Source: Rubellimicrobium rubrum (GTDB lineage Bacteria; Pseudomonadota; Alphaproteobacteria; Rhodobacterales; Rhodobacteraceae). Taken from it: DNA of 64,000 bases. The translations under genes and the position numbers were made by a program. The stretch is taken from positions 124,001 through 188,000 of the forward strand of contig NZ_VDFU01000005.1 of assembly GCF_006152115.1 (NCBI RefSeq), read 5' to 3'. The notes under the pieces are model-generated. The model did not search any database. It had not been told where the DNA came from and saw only the letters and a program-made list of their open reading frames with translations. Below, one piece after another: positions 35,955 to 45,378 of this stretch. Each line of letters begins with the position of its first letter. Position 1 is the first letter of the stretch.

Positions 35955-36457
35955 CCCTGAGCCACTGGGTAGGGAGCTTTGGAGGCGTTGGTCATTGTCG
36001 GCCCGCTCCTGGCACATGGGGCTCATTGGCAGCGGTCGTAGTCGCTTACGCGCTGCTCAAGCTGTTCGGGCCCCTCATGTTCGTTTTGGCGCTGATCGCA
36101 GTCGTCGCATTGGCATTCTGGTCGATCACCGACCTGATTGCCCGGATAGGGGAGCCGGGTCATCACGACCCCAGCTGGGTAGTCATCGACGAAGTAGCCG
36201 GTCAATGGATTGCACTGTTACCGATCGCCCTTGGTGCGGCCTCGAATGGCGTCTCGGTCGAGCGGCTTTGGCCCGGATGGATCGCGGCGTTCGTCCTGTT
36301 CCGCCTTTTCGACATCTGGAAGCCTGGACCGATCGGCTGGGCAGATCGGCGCCCCGGGGCTGCCGGGGTCGTGCTCGACGACCTGTTCGCAGGGTTGTTC
36401 GCGGCTGCGGGCGTGACTGTCCTGGCGGGTCTCGCCCATGGAGTGCTGATGCGATGA
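35951..36457 (+). CDS. pgpA: Phosphatidylglycerophosphatase A
   Basis: Dephosphorylates phosphatidylglycerophosphate to phosphatidylglycerol in the inner membrane. The 168-residue protein has the N-terminal [18 protein letters not shown], the central [19 protein letters not shown] with acidic active-site residues, and [18 protein letters not shown] with several hydrophobic segments between. It overlaps ispDF upstream and pncC downstream by four bases each, giving a tight three-gene operon. Confidence 0.94.
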   Translation: MTLSHWVGSFGGVGHCRPAPGTWGSLAAVVVAYALLKLFGPLMFVLALIAVVALAFWSITDLIARIGEPGHHDPSWVVIDEVAGQWIALLPIALGAASNGVSVERLWPGWIAAFVLFRLFDIWKPGPIGWADRRPGAAGVVLDDLFAGLFAAAGVTVLAGLAHGVLMR

Positions 36458-36927
36458 ACACCGGAGAGCTGCTTGCGGCTGCGCGCGCCAAGGGGTTGCG
36501 GATTGCGGTCGCGGAAAGCTGCACGGGTGGCCTCCTGGCCGGTGAGCTGACCGGACCAGCCGGAGCGTCGACCGTCTTCGACAGGGGCTTCGTGACCTAC
36601 TCGAACGCCGCAAAGATGGACCTTCTCGGTGTGACGACAGAGGCGCTCGAGATCCATGGGGCCGTGTCCGAGGATGTGGCCGGCCAGATGGCCGTTGGCG
36701 CTCTTCATCGATCGGAGGCCGACGTAGCCGTGGCCATCACTGGCGTCGCAGGTCCCGGCGCGTCTGGTCGTAAGCCAGAAGGACGGGTTTGCTTCGGACT
36801 AGCGACCGCTCAGGGGGCCAGGACGGAAACCGTGGAGTTCGGTCCGCGGGGTCGGGACGAGGTGCGGCAGGCTAGCGTGGCCCATGCCCTGGACCTTCTC
36901 CTTCAGGCTGTGGAGCGAACTCCGTAG
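36454..36927 (+). CDS. pncC: CinA-type nicotinamide-nucleotide amidohydrolase
   Basis: Hydrolyses nicotinamide mononucleotide to nicotinate mononucleotide in the NAD salvage cycle. The 157-residue protein is the stand-alone CinA C-terminal domain: AESCTGGLLAGELT with the likely catalytic Ser near residue 22, VTYSNAAKMDLLGV and ITGVAGPGASGRKPEGRV. The ATG at 36454 overlaps the pgpA stop. Its last 25 bases overlap the 3' end of the convergent COQ10/RatA-like gene. Confidence 0.92.
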   Translation: MNTGELLAAARAKGLRIAVAESCTGGLLAGELTGPAGASTVFDRGFVTYSNAAKMDLLGVTTEALEIHGAVSEDVAGQMAVGALHRSEADVAVAITGVAGPGASGRKPEGRVCFGLATAQGARTETVEFGPRGRDEVRQASVAHALDLLLQAVERTP

Positions 36928-37361
36928 AGTTGTTGCGCGCGTTTCTCGAAGGCTCGCACGACCTGCTGCATGGCTTGATAGAAGAACACGCCCGCAGCTT
37001 TCTGAAGAAGCCGGTTCCGGAATTCGAAGTCGGTCGAGAACGACACTTCCACGCCCGCCGGAACGTCGCGGAACCCCCAGACGCTTTGCATGCGCTTGAA
37101 CGGGCCTTCCATGTACTCCGTCTCGATCCGCTTGGTTGCCGGATAGAGGAGCACGCGGCTGCCGAAGCTTTCCCGAAACAGCTTGAACGAAATCACGAGG
37201 TCGGCAAGCATCTCCTGGTGGTCACCCCGATCCTCCACGGAGCGGATGCGTGCCCCGGCCGTCCATGGCAGGAATTCAGGGTAGCGGGCGACGTCAGCAA
37301 CCAGATCATACATCTGCTGGGCCGTGTACGGGAGGATGCGAGTCTCGGAATGGGTGGTCAC
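36903..37361 (-). CDS. COQ10/RatA family protein (START-like, ubiquinone binding)
   Basis: A 152-residue member of the COQ10/RatA group with a lipid-binding START-like fold: THSETRILPYTAQQMYDLV at the start, YPEFLPWTAGA, FKLFRESFGSRVLL, then WGFRDVPAGVEVSFSTDFEFRNRLL. In mitochondria the homologue carries ubiquinone for respiration; the name RatA toxin for bacterial members is disputed. The GTG at 37361 is preferred over ATG 37370 because AGAGG touches the ATG directly but stands 9 bases from the GTG. Convergent overlap with pncC. Confidence 0.85.
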   Translation of the reverse strand: MTTHSETRILPYTAQQMYDLVADVARYPEFLPWTAGARIRSVEDRGDHQEMLADLVISFKLFRESFGSRVLLYPATKRIETEYMEGPFKRMQSVWGFRDVPAGVEVSFSTDFEFRNRLLQKAAGVFFYQAMQQVVRAFEKRAQQLYGVRSTA

Positions 37362-37517
37362 GTCGCACATCCTCTGTGATGGGACCCGTCATTTCGGCCA
37401 GGAACGGCTCGGGATCAAGGGGGATGACCCCACGACGGCTGTACAGAGCGGATTCGGCCTTGAGTTCGTCCCGTCCCGCAGCGAGGAAAGAGGCCGCCCC
37501 ATCGGATCGGGAACGCC

Positions 37518-38060
37518 ATGCCCCAACGCCCCTACATCATCGATCAGCTGATATCGGCCAAGTCCATCGCTGCTCGGATCGAGTCCCTGGCCCGAGAGAT
37601 CGGCGAGGAGTTCGCCGGCACGGACAAGCTCGTGGTTGTGGGCCTGCTGCGCGGCTCCTTCGTGTTCATCGCGGACCTTGTCCGTGAGCTGGACCTTCCC
37701 GTGGAAGTCGACTTCCTCGAGGCCTCCAGCTACGGCGACTCGATGGAGTCCTCCCGGGAAGTACGGATTCTCAAGGATCTCAGGGCCGCGATCGAAGGGC
37801 GCGATGTGCTCTTGGTCGAGGACATCGTGGATACGGGACACACGCTCCATCAGGTCACGCGTTATCTTTGGACCCGCAAGCCTGCGCGTCTCAAAACCAT
37901 TGCGCTGCTGGATAAGCCGTCCCGGCGCGAGGTGGACTACGCCGCCGACTGGATCGGCTTTTCCATTCCGGATGAATTTGTGGTCGGCTATGGAATCGAT
38001 TTCGCGCAGCGCAACCGCAACCTTCCTTATATCGGCAAGGTGCGCTTCACCGACGCTTGA
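37518..38060 (+). CDS. hpt: Hypoxanthine phosphoribosyltransferase
   Basis: Salvages hypoxanthine or guanine to the nucleotide using PRPP. The 180-residue protein has [28 protein letters not shown] and the PRPP-binding loop [13 protein letters not shown] (about 100-112), and ends with the usual [11 protein letters not shown] near residue 155. It stands alone, diverging from the COQ10-like gene. Confidence 0.94.
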   Translation: MPQRPYIIDQLISAKSIAARIESLAREIGEEFAGTDKLVVVGLLRGSFVFIADLVRELDLPVEVDFLEASSYGDSMESSREVRILKDLRAAIEGRDVLLVEDIVDTGHTLHQVTRYLWTRKPARLKTIALLDKPSRREVDYAADWIGFSIPDEFVVGYGIDFAQRNRNLPYIGKVRFTDA

Positions 38061-38164
38061 GGAGGCAGGGCCTGGGCCCGATCGTTCGCAACGCTGGACC
38101 CAGAACCTGGCTGACCGCGTTGAGGCAGGCCGCGCCGTGAGCGGCTTTGCTGGAGGGTATCGGT

Positions 38165-38422
38165 ATGACGATCATCGCTTGGATCATTATCGGCATCATC
38201 GCCGGCTGGATCGCCGAGAAGATCATGGGGCGCAGCGACAGCCTCGTGATGAACCTGATCATCGGCATCGTTGGCGCCATCGTCGGCGGCTGGCTGTTCG
38301 GTGCGCTGTTTGGAGTGAACGTGGCCGAGGGCGGCTGGCTTTGGAGCATCTTGGTTTCGGTCATCGGCGCCGTGATCCTGCTTGCGATCATCAACATGAT
38401 CCGCGGACGCTCGGTGCGATGA
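38165..38422 (+). CDS. GlsB/YeaQ/YmgE family stress-response membrane protein
   Basis: An 85-residue transglycosylase-associated protein with three hydrophobic segments (IIAWIIIGIIAGWIAEKI, LIIGIVGAIVGGWLFGALFG, ILVSVIGAVILLAIINMI). Family genes are often induced by general stress; biochemical function is unknown. GGAGG (38152-38156) lies 8 bases before ATG 38165. Confidence 0.9.
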   Translation: MTIIAWIIIGIIAGWIAEKIMGRSDSLVMNLIIGIVGAIVGGWLFGALFGVNVAEGGWLWSILVSVIGAVILLAIINMIRGRSVR

Positions 38423-38636
38423 GTCTGGCTTGGGTGGTGTTGGAGCATTTCTCGTTTGACGGCGGCATCGCCTAGGCGGAACCCACCCGACTACAGCTTC
38501 GCCTAGGGGTTGTTCCTGTTCCTGCTGTTCACGGACCAAAGTCCGACCGGCGACGTCGAACGGTTTTTTCGGTGGCAGCCGTTCGGGACGTCACGTTAAC
38601 TTCTCCCTGCCAGCCATCCAGATAGGAGCCCACCCG
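38423..38636. other. Intergenic region before the cytochrome pair
   Basis: 214 bases without a gene. It contains a TTTTTT run near 38564 with no matching stem and presumably the promoter of the cytochrome genes, which I could not define. AGGAG lies about 9 bases before the start at 38637. Confidence 0.4.
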
Positions 38637-39110
38637 ATGACCCGTACGTTCCGCATCGCTGCCTTGGCCGCCTTGGCCGTCGCCAGCGTCGCCGCCGCTC
38701 AGGATGCGCCGCCCTCTCCTGAGGAGCAGGCGGTCAGGGCGCGACAGTCCCACATGTCGCTTTATGCGTTCAATCTCGGAAAGCTCGGTGCCATGGCTCA
38801 AGGCAATGTCGAATACGACGGGGCCGCAGCGACGACGGCCGCTCAGAACCTGAGCCATATGACCCAACTTGATCAGGTTGGCTACTGGCTGCCCGGCACC
38901 TCCAACGCCGAGTTCGACGACAGCGAAGCCTTGCCGGCCATCTGGGAGAACATGGACGACTTCAGTGCCAAGCACGAGGCGTTGGAGCAAGCCGTGACCA
39001 ATCTGCAAGCCGGCGCGGGGACGGACCTGGCGACGCTGCAAGCCAGTCTGGGTGAGGTTGGCAAGGCCTGTGGCGCCTGTCACCAGGATTACCGCGAAGC
39101 GGACGAGTGA
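38637..39110 (+). CDS. Cytochrome c-prime-type periplasmic cytochrome
   Basis: A 157-residue exported protein: signal peptide (MTRTFRIAALAALAVASVAA, cut near residue 21), then a four-helix-bundle-like domain with a single C-terminal haem motif CGACH (about 145-149) followed by QDYR. C-terminal CxxCH in such a helical protein is the mark of class II cytochromes c (c-prime and c556 types), which bind NO or carry electrons. It is followed after 1 base by a second cytochrome gene, so the two likely work together. Confidence 0.88.
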   Translation: MTRTFRIAALAALAVASVAAAQDAPPSPEEQAVRARQSHMSLYAFNLGKLGAMAQGNVEYDGAAATTAAQNLSHMTQLDQVGYWLPGTSNAEFDDSEALPAIWENMDDFSAKHEALEQAVTNLQAGAGTDLATLQASLGEVGKACGACHQDYREADE

Positions 39111-39111
39111 T

Positions 39112-40050
39112 ATGCGGACAGCGCTGGCTTCGCTCGGAGCCCTCGCGCTGCTAGGCGCCGGGGCGGCCTGGTGGGTGACGGCGCCGGACCCAATCTCTGC
39201 GGCTGAGCTTTCCGGCATTTCCGGGGATGCGACGCGGGGAGAGATACTGTTCGCGGCAGCCGGCTGCGCCTCGTGCCATGTGGCACCGGACACGCCGGCA
39301 GCCGACGCACCTGTCCTGTCGGGCGGCCAGCGGTTCGTCACGCAGTTCGGGACGTTCGTTGCGCCGAATATCTCACCCTCGCCGCAGGGTGTCGGGAATT
39401 GGACCGACGCGGACCTGATCAATGCGGTGATGCGCGGCGTGTCCCCGGAAGGACAGCACTACTATCCGGCTTTTCCATGGAACGCCTACAACAAGGCCGA
39501 CGTTCAGGACATTGCCGACCTCGTAGCCTACCTGCGGACCCTGCCCCCTTCAGCGGCTGAAAGCCTGCCCCACGAGATTCCCTTCCCCTTCAACATCCGC
39601 CGATCGGTGGGGGGCTGGAAGCTGTTGTTCGAAGACCGGGACTTCGTCGTTCAGGGCGATCTCACGCCCGAGCAGACCCGTGGCCGTTACCTCGTCGAAG
39701 CGCTCGGACATTGCGGAGAGTGCCACACGCCCAGAAATGCTCTGGGCGGATTGCGAAGGGCATCATGGCTGGCGGGTGCTCCGGACCCCGCTGGCGACGG
39801 TCACAATCCGAACATCACGCCAGCGGGCCTCAAATGGACGGAAGCACAGATTGTGGCCATGCTGCAATCCGGCTTCACGCCCGAGTTCGACGTCGTCGGT
39901 GGAGAGATGGCCGAGGTGGTCGCGAACACTAGCCAACTCAGCGACGAGGATCGCAGAGCGATGGCCGCTTATCTCAAGATCGTTACGCCCGTCGACTCCC
40001 CTGCACCGAAGCCCGGCACCGGCGACTCCTCGGCGGAAGAAGCTGGATGA
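39112..40050 (+). CDS. Dihaem c-type cytochrome, membrane-anchored
   Basis: A 312-residue protein with an N-terminal hydrophobic anchor or uncleaved signal (about 5-23) and two class I haem domains. CASCH lies at 52-56 and CGECH near residue 222, each followed by a late Met-containing region (ISPSPQGVGNWTD, ITPAGLKWTEAQI). The layout resembles the cytochrome subunits of gluconate or alcohol dehydrogenases, but no dehydrogenase gene is adjacent. It probably accepts electrons from, or passes them to, the c-prime-type protein encoded 1 base upstream. Confidence 0.88.
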   Translation: MRTALASLGALALLGAGAAWWVTAPDPISAAELSGISGDATRGEILFAAAGCASCHVAPDTPAADAPVLSGGQRFVTQFGTFVAPNISPSPQGVGNWTDADLINAVMRGVSPEGQHYYPAFPWNAYNKADVQDIADLVAYLRTLPPSAAESLPHEIPFPFNIRRSVGGWKLLFEDRDFVVQGDLTPEQTRGRYLVEALGHCGECHTPRNALGGLRRASWLAGAPDPAGDGHNPNITPAGLKWTEAQIVAMLQSGFTPEFDVVGGEMAEVVANTSQLSDEDRRAMAAYLKIVTPVDSPAPKPGTGDSSAEEAG

Positions 40051-40075
40051 TGGTTGACCATATGCTGGGGTAAGA

Positions 40076-40096
40076 TCTCCGAGGACGACTCGGAGA
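40076..40096. terminator. Stem-loop after the cytochrome operon
   Basis: TCTCCGAG/CTCGGAGA (40076-40083 with 40089-40096), 5-base loop, 25 bases beyond the stop of the dihaem cytochrome gene. There is no T run, so it may be a rho-assisted or processing element. The AT-rich TTATATTTAACGG stretch follows near 40141. Confidence 0.5.
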
Positions 40097-40208
40097 CGAG
40101 CACGCACATACCGAACGTCATTCAACCAGGCAGATACTAGTTATATTTAACGGACATGAGGCCCTGTCTGTCCTACGCTTGGACGGCTGACCGGGTCTGC
40201 CAGAAAGA

Positions 40209-41153
40209 TCAACCGAACTTCGCCTGCCGCGCTGCCCTGAGCCGGGCAAAGTCGTCCCCCGCATGATAGCTCGATCGCGTGAGCGGACTTGCGGACACCA
40301 TCAGGAAACCCTTGCCGCGAGCGGCCGTCTCGTACGCGGTGAACTCGTCGGGCGTGACGAAGCGATCCACCCGGTGATGCTTGGGGCTGGGTTGAAGGTA
40401 CTGCCCGATGGTCAGGAAATCCACGTCCGCGGCCCTCATGTCGTCCATGACTTGGTGGACCGCTTGCCTGTCCTCGCCCAAGCCCACCATGATTCCGGAT
40501 TTGGTGAACGCCTGGGGCCACAGCTCCTTGACACGTTGCAGAAGACGGAGGGAGTGGAAATACCGGGCACCGGGCCGGACCTCGGGGTAAAGACCCGGAA
40601 CCGTTTCCAGGTTGTGGTTGAACACGTCCGGCTGGGCCGCCACAACCGTCTCCAGCGCAGCGGGGCCGCATCTGAGGAAATCCGGCACCAGAACCTCGAT
40701 CGTGGTTGCAGGAGAGCGTCTCCGGATCGCCCTGATCGTCATGGCAAAGTGCTCGGCCCCGCCATCTTCCAGGTCGTCTCGATCGACCGAGGTGACGACG
40801 ACGTGACTGAGACCCAGCTTCTGGACCGCATCCGCAACCCGGCCTGGTTCGAAGGAGTCCAACACGTCGGGACGCCCAGTGGCCACGTTGCAGAACGTGC
40901 AGCCTCGGGTGCAGATCTCGCCCATGATCATCATGGTCGCGTGGCCCTGGCTCCAGCACTCTCCCACGTTGGGGCAACCGGCTTCTTCGCAGACCGTAGT
41001 GAGCCGGTGCTCGCGCATGATACGGGCGGTTTCACGATAGCCCGCCGAAGTAGGCGCCTTGACCCGTATCCAAGCCGGCTTGCGCGGCTGCTCCTGATCG
41101 GGGCGGTGCGCTTTTTCTGGATGCCGCTCGCCAGGGATCTTCAGGTCGCGCAT
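40209..41153 (-). CDS. lipA: Lipoyl synthase
   Basis: Radical-SAM enzyme inserting two sulfurs into octanoyl chains on lipoyl domains. The 314-residue protein has the auxiliary-cluster motif [12 protein letters not shown], the radical-SAM motif CTRGCTFC, and the C-terminal [10 protein letters not shown] with the cluster-ligating Ser. The ATG at 41153 ([14 protein letters not shown]) fits the family and follows an AGGAAGG site; the longer open frame upstream overlaps the lysE promoter region. It diverges from the LysE-type gene. Confidence 0.96.
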   Translation of the reverse strand: MRDLKIPGERHPEKAHRPDQEQPRKPAWIRVKAPTSAGYRETARIMREHRLTTVCEEAGCPNVGECWSQGHATMMIMGEICTRGCTFCNVATGRPDVLDSFEPGRVADAVQKLGLSHVVVTSVDRDDLEDGGAEHFAMTIRAIRRRSPATTIEVLVPDFLRCGPAALETVVAAQPDVFNHNLETVPGLYPEVRPGARYFHSLRLLQRVKELWPQAFTKSGIMVGLGEDRQAVHQVMDDMRAADVDFLTIGQYLQPSPKHHRVDRFVTPDEFTAYETAARGKGFLMVSASPLTRSSYHAGDDFARLRAARQAKFG

Positions 41154-41332
41154 GGAGGCCTTCCTCGGGACAGGTTCCCACCAATCTATGGATGTCGGGT
41201 CCAGCGCGCCAGTGCACAACATGGCGTTCTTTGGACCTTGACGGTGTCGCCAAACGTCGCGGATGCGGCAGCGCCGGTTGACTTCGATGTTGCACATGAG
41301 CCTAGTCGGCACGCCCCATCAATGGCCGTCTC

Positions 41333-41914
41333 ATGACATACTCCGAACTGGCACTAGCGATCTTTGTGCTCCTGGTCACGCCAGGACCCACCAACACGCT
41401 CGTGGCGATGGGCGCTGCGGAACAAGGTTGGTTCCGCACGATCCGTCTGATCCCTGCCGAGCTTCTGGGTTATCTCGCCACGACGCTCCCGCTGTCGATT
41501 CTGGGTGCGCAGCTCTTGGAGGCAGTCCCGATGGCCAAGGCTGCCGTTACGGTGGTCGCAGCACTTTGGGTGATGTGGCTTGCCCTGTCGATGTGGCGGG
41601 TGCCTTCGATGGGGACGGGACGCCCCACCGTGACGGCACGCCGCGTCGCGGTCACGACGCTGCTGAATCCCAAGGCTCTCATCTTCGGACTGGTGCTCCT
41701 CCCCGCGTCGAACATGTGGACCTCGGCCGGCAATTTCGTGTTGTTCTCAGCCGAAGTGGTAGCTGTCGCCATGATATGGGCCGCACTGGGGGCCAGCTTG
41801 CGCCGGAACGGCCGCCTTCAGACCGGGATGCCGGCCCGATGGAGACGCGCGGCCTCGGTCTGGCTGGCGGTGCTGGCTATGTATCTGTTCGGCAGGGCAG
41901 CGGGATTGGCCTGA
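41333..41914 (+). CDS. LysE-family amino acid exporter
   Basis: A 193-residue inner-membrane protein of the LysE/RhtB superfamily with about five or six hydrophobic segments. The N-terminal LAIFVLLVTPGPTNTLVAMG has the family Pro-Gly-Pro motif and the middle has the conserved LLNPKALIFGLVL. Family members export amino acids or related compounds; the substrate is unknown. It converges with the DUF6456 gene, 4 bases between stops. Confidence 0.87.
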   Translation: MTYSELALAIFVLLVTPGPTNTLVAMGAAEQGWFRTIRLIPAELLGYLATTLPLSILGAQLLEAVPMAKAAVTVVAALWVMWLALSMWRVPSMGTGRPTVTARRVAVTTLLNPKALIFGLVLLPASNMWTSAGNFVLFSAEVVAVAMIWAALGASLRRNGRLQTGMPARWRRAASVWLAVLAMYLFGRAAGLA

Positions 41915-41918
41915 TCGG

Positions 41919-43004
41919 TTAGCCGATCAGCGACTTGGACCGTTCCGCAGTATCCCCGTAGTGCTGCCGCAACCGTTCAAGGGCAATCCGCAGCACGACC
42001 TTGCCAGAGCGCGCGGACCAGCCCAGGCGCTTTTCAAGCTGCTCCAGCCCTTCCAGAAGGCAGCAGCAACGAAGAGCGACGTCAGCCAGACCTGGCCCAA
42101 GATCAGACAAAGCGCGCTCCATGCGCGATCTGGCGGCCTCGGGTCCGTTGACCTGTGACGAGCGCTCGGCGAACCTGTGACCCGGCAGTCGTTCGAGCCA
42201 CTGATCCCAATCGACGGCGCCATCGCGAACGCCTTGGACCAGTTCGAAATCCTCTCGGAGCCGTTCGCCGGCCGCCACCAGTTCACGGCTGAGAAACGGG
42301 CGCCCTTCGCCGTCGCGACGCCGGGCCAAGGCCGCAAGCGGACTTTCCGGGAGCGATGAACGCATATGCCTGAGCCGGCTCTCGTCGCAGATAGCCTCTT
42401 CGGCACGGATGCCGATGAAGGATGCGGGGGCCTCGGCAAGACCAGCCGGCCTCGCCTCCTCCATGCGGCGGCGGAGAACCTGACGGCCCGAAGGGGTGAT
42501 TCGATAGCGGCGGATCCGGGCATCAGGGGCCACGCAGGCGATCCAGTCCCGCAGCGCCATGGCCTCGGCCAGCCTGCGGTCCACGACGGCCAGCCGTGTG
42601 GGCTCTCCATCGTTGCCTTCGCGAACAACGACGCCCTTTTCCATGTCCCGCGCCACGGCCAGCACGCTGCCGGCCTCGGCCAGCCGCCGGAGGACTGGGA
42701 CGGACTCGTTGGCCAGAACTTCGTCCCTGTCCTTGTCTTCGGCCGCTGGGATGTCGACCGAGAGGTGACGCAAGGCCGAGTCGACCAAAGGGTCGTCGCG
42801 CAGCGACTCCACTCGTCGCACCCGGCGAAGGATTGTGGATGGGTGCACTTGAGCCTCGCGAGCCAGGGAGCGAATGGAGTGCCCGCCCTCCGTGTGGGCC
42901 AGGTAATTCCGTGCCGCCACCGGCACCCAGCCCGGAAACTCACCAACCCGCTCCGACGCTACAAACTCCGGCCCGACATGGGCTACACGTTCAGTCATGG
43001 TCAT
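41919..43004 (-). CDS. DUF6456 helix-turn-helix protein
   Basis: A 361-residue protein. A helix-turn-helix near residue 40 (HSIRSLAREAQVHPSTILRRVRRVE) and a second DNA-binding-like part (RRYRITPSGRQVLRRRM) lead to a C-terminal DUF6456 domain (about 240 to the end, with HRFAERSSQVNGPEAARSRME and DVALRCCCLLEGLEQLEKRLGW split by normal residues). It is common in Rhodobacterales and of unknown function, probably a transcription regulator. ATG 43004 is chosen because GGAG lies about 7 bases upstream. Divergent from the DUF6477 gene. Confidence 0.82.
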   Translation of the reverse strand: MTMTERVAHVGPEFVASERVGEFPGWVPVAARNYLAHTEGGHSIRSLAREAQVHPSTILRRVRRVESLRDDPLVDSALRHLSVDIPAAEDKDRDEVLANESVPVLRRLAEAGSVLAVARDMEKGVVVREGNDGEPTRLAVVDRRLAEAMALRDWIACVAPDARIRRYRITPSGRQVLRRRMEEARPAGLAEAPASFIGIRAEEAICDESRLRHMRSSLPESPLAALARRRDGEGRPFLSRELVAAGERLREDFELVQGVRDGAVDWDQWLERLPGHRFAERSSQVNGPEAARSRMERALSDLGPGLADVALRCCCLLEGLEQLEKRLGWSARSGKVVLRIALERLRQHYGDTAERSKSLIG

Positions 43005-43225
43005 TCGCTGCTCCTGCCTTGCGTCGCGGCCTGTCCCGGCCACCTGCCGCGTCCGGCTATCCCTTGGACGCCGCGCCAAGGAACGCCGTTCGCGGACCAG
43101 ATTGGTTGCCAAGGGCTAAACTTCTCTGACCCCCGCGAACGGTCCGACCCCGGCTCACGCAACACTGTCAAAACTCGTGGCAAAGTCTCGTTATCAAAGG
43201 GCTACATTGCACGAGGAGAACGACT

Positions 43226-43531
43226 ATGCTTGACCTTCTTGGTATGATCGCGACTCTTGATCGTCCGCGGCTTCTGGTCAGCGCGGCTCGATACGGTGTC
43301 GATGGTTATGACCGTGCCAAGCACCTGCCCCGCCTGATTGGTGGACCGGTGGCACCCCGCGTCGGCGAGGCTATCGTGAAGCTTCTGGATTTGGAGGCGA
43401 TGCTCGAAAGCAAGCGCCAGGCAAAATCCGCGGACTACACCCACCTTAGCCATGTGTCGGTGCTGATCGCGCTGCTCGGAGAGGCTCGGGCTCTGCGGGC
43501 TGCCAATAGGCCAGCCCTTGTCGCAGCATGA
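43226..43531 (+). CDS. DUF6477 family small protein
   Basis: A 101-residue soluble protein of the DUF6477 type, found in Rhodobacterales: it opens LLGMIATLDRPRLLVSAARYG, then YDRAKHLPRLIG and a C-terminal helix. Function is unknown. GAGGAG lies 7 bases before ATG 43226. The 221-base gap to the divergent DUF6456 gene holds both promoters; no clear boxes were found. The pairing of these two families side by side may be meaningful. Confidence 0.82.
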   Translation: MLDLLGMIATLDRPRLLVSAARYGVDGYDRAKHLPRLIGGPVAPRVGEAIVKLLDLEAMLESKRQAKSADYTHLSHVSVLIALLGEARALRAANRPALVAA

Positions 43532-43688
43532 GGACGACATGGCGCCCTGTACGGCCAGATGTCAGGTCGGCGCGCTGCAGGCCGTTGACCGGGATCAACA
43601 CGTCCCGCTGGTGCGGCTCATGAATAGGGGAACTCTCGGCCCCCGGCGCCTTATCACAGCGCGCGAGGGCCTCTCCATGCAAAAGGCT

Positions 43689-45242
43689 CTAGAGGAACGC
43701 GTCCGGAACCGCTGCCTTACGGCTCGCCACGAAGTCATCGAGGGACTCGCGAATCGCTGGATCGAGCTCCGGCTGCCGGTAGGTCTCCAGCAGACGCTTG
43801 ACCCGAGCGGAGGCAAGCGCCTGGGTATCCCGCGCTCCTTCCTCGTCCCATGTCTCGAAGGGCTTGTAGTCCAAGAGGTCCGTCCGCCAGAAGGCGTTCT
43901 TGAAGTTGGCTTGGGTGTGTTCGCAGCCCAGGTAATGGCCACCGGGCCCAACTTCATGGATGGCGTCCATCGCCTGTCCGTTCTCGCTTAGGTCAACGCC
44001 CCTGGCGAAATGGTGCAGCGCCCCAAGCTGGTCGGCATCCATGACGAACTTCTCGTAGGACGAGACGAGTCCGCCCTCGAGCCAGCCACAGGCATGGAGC
44101 ATGAAGTTGACACCCGAGAGCAGCCCCATGTTCAGGCTGTTGGCACTCTCGTAGGCGGCCTGCGCATCGGGCAGCTTGGACCCGCAGAATGCCCCGGCGC
44201 TCCGATACGGCAGGCCGAGCCGGCGAACGAGTTGGCCGGTCCCATAAGTGATATGGCTGGCTTCCGGAGTCCCGAAGGTCGGCGCGCCCGAGTTCATGTC
44301 GATGCTGGTCACGAAAGCCCCGGCGATGACCGGAGCGCCCTTGCGAACAAGCTGGCTGTAGCTGACTCCGGCCAGGATCTCGGCCAGCACCTGGGTCAGG
44401 GTGCCCGCCACCGATACGGGCGCCATGGCCCCGCCCACGATGAAGGGCGAGACGATGGCAGCCTGGTTGTTGCGGGCATAGACCTCGAGCGCGCCCATCA
44501 TGATGCCGTCAAAGGTCAACGGCGAGTTGATGTTGATGAGCGATGTCATGACGGTGTTGTTCTGGACGAAGTCCGCCCCGAACAGCAGCGATGCCATGTC
44601 CACACTGTCCTGTGCGCGTTCAGGCGCCGTGACCGACCCCATGAACGGCTTGTCGGACAGCGTCATGTGTGCATGAAGCATGTCTAGGTGACGCTTGTTC
44701 ACCGGAACGTCCGTCGGCTCGCAGACCGTCCCACCGGAGTGGTGCAGCCACTTCGACATGTAGCCGAGCTTCACGAAGTTGCGGAAATCCTCGATCGTGG
44801 CGTAGCGCCGTCCGCCTTCGGCGTCGCGGACGAAGGGCGGACCATAGACAGGGGCAAGAACGAGCGACCGTCCCCCGATCTCCACATTCCGCTCGGGGTT
44901 ACGGGCATGCTGCGTGAAGGTTCGGGGCGCGGACGAGCAAAGCTGCCGCGCCAGCCCACGAGGGATGCGCACACGCTCGCCCTGGACATCCGCGCCCGCC
45001 TCTCTCCAGCGCTGAAGCGCTTCGGGATTCTCGACGAAGTTCACGCCGACTTCGGCCAACACCGATTCGGCGTTGTGCTCGATGATCTGGAGCGCTTCCT
45101 CGTTCAGTACCTCGAAATTCGGGATGTTGCGTTCAATGAAGCGGGCGCTTTCCACGCTGACCGCAGTCCGCTCCGCGCGTCTCGCCGCTCCACCGCCACC
45201 CCGCGACCGGCGACCCGTTCCTGCTTCGGCCACGTCCGACAT
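43689..45242 (-). CDS. MttB-family methyltransferase, non-pyrrolysine type
   Basis: A 517-residue member of the trimethylamine methyltransferase (MttB) superfamily, with no in-frame amber codon and so no pyrrolysine. Such proteins demethylate glycine betaine or other quaternary amines and pass the methyl group to a corrinoid protein. Seen here are the N-terminal [38 protein letters not shown] and [23 protein letters not shown] broken by ordinary residues, and [16 protein letters not shown] near the C-terminus. ATG 45242 is preferred over GTG 45248 because GGAGG stands 8 bases from it. No corrinoid protein gene is adjacent. Confidence 0.88.
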   Translation of the reverse strand: MSDVAEAGTGRRSRGGGGAARRAERTAVSVESARFIERNIPNFEVLNEEALQIIEHNAESVLAEVGVNFVENPEALQRWREAGADVQGERVRIPRGLARQLCSSAPRTFTQHARNPERNVEIGGRSLVLAPVYGPPFVRDAEGGRRYATIEDFRNFVKLGYMSKWLHHSGGTVCEPTDVPVNKRHLDMLHAHMTLSDKPFMGSVTAPERAQDSVDMASLLFGADFVQNNTVMTSLININSPLTFDGIMMGALEVYARNNQAAIVSPFIVGGAMAPVSVAGTLTQVLAEILAGVSYSQLVRKGAPVIAGAFVTSIDMNSGAPTFGTPEASHITYGTGQLVRRLGLPYRSAGAFCGSKLPDAQAAYESANSLNMGLLSGVNFMLHACGWLEGGLVSSYEKFVMDADQLGALHHFARGVDLSENGQAMDAIHEVGPGGHYLGCEHTQANFKNAFWRTDLLDYKPFETWDEEGARDTQALASARVKRLLETYRQPELDPAIRESLDDFVASRKAAVPDAFL

Positions 45243-45378
45243 GCCCACGCCCTCCTTCGGCTATGTCGCCTCATACCGAGGCAACGCGGTAGGGGGGAAG
45301 GAGGATGCGCCCTTTGGCGTGCAAAAGCGACATGCGCCGTGCTTGCGTGGCGTGCGTCAACGTCCTAAGGCGCCACTC

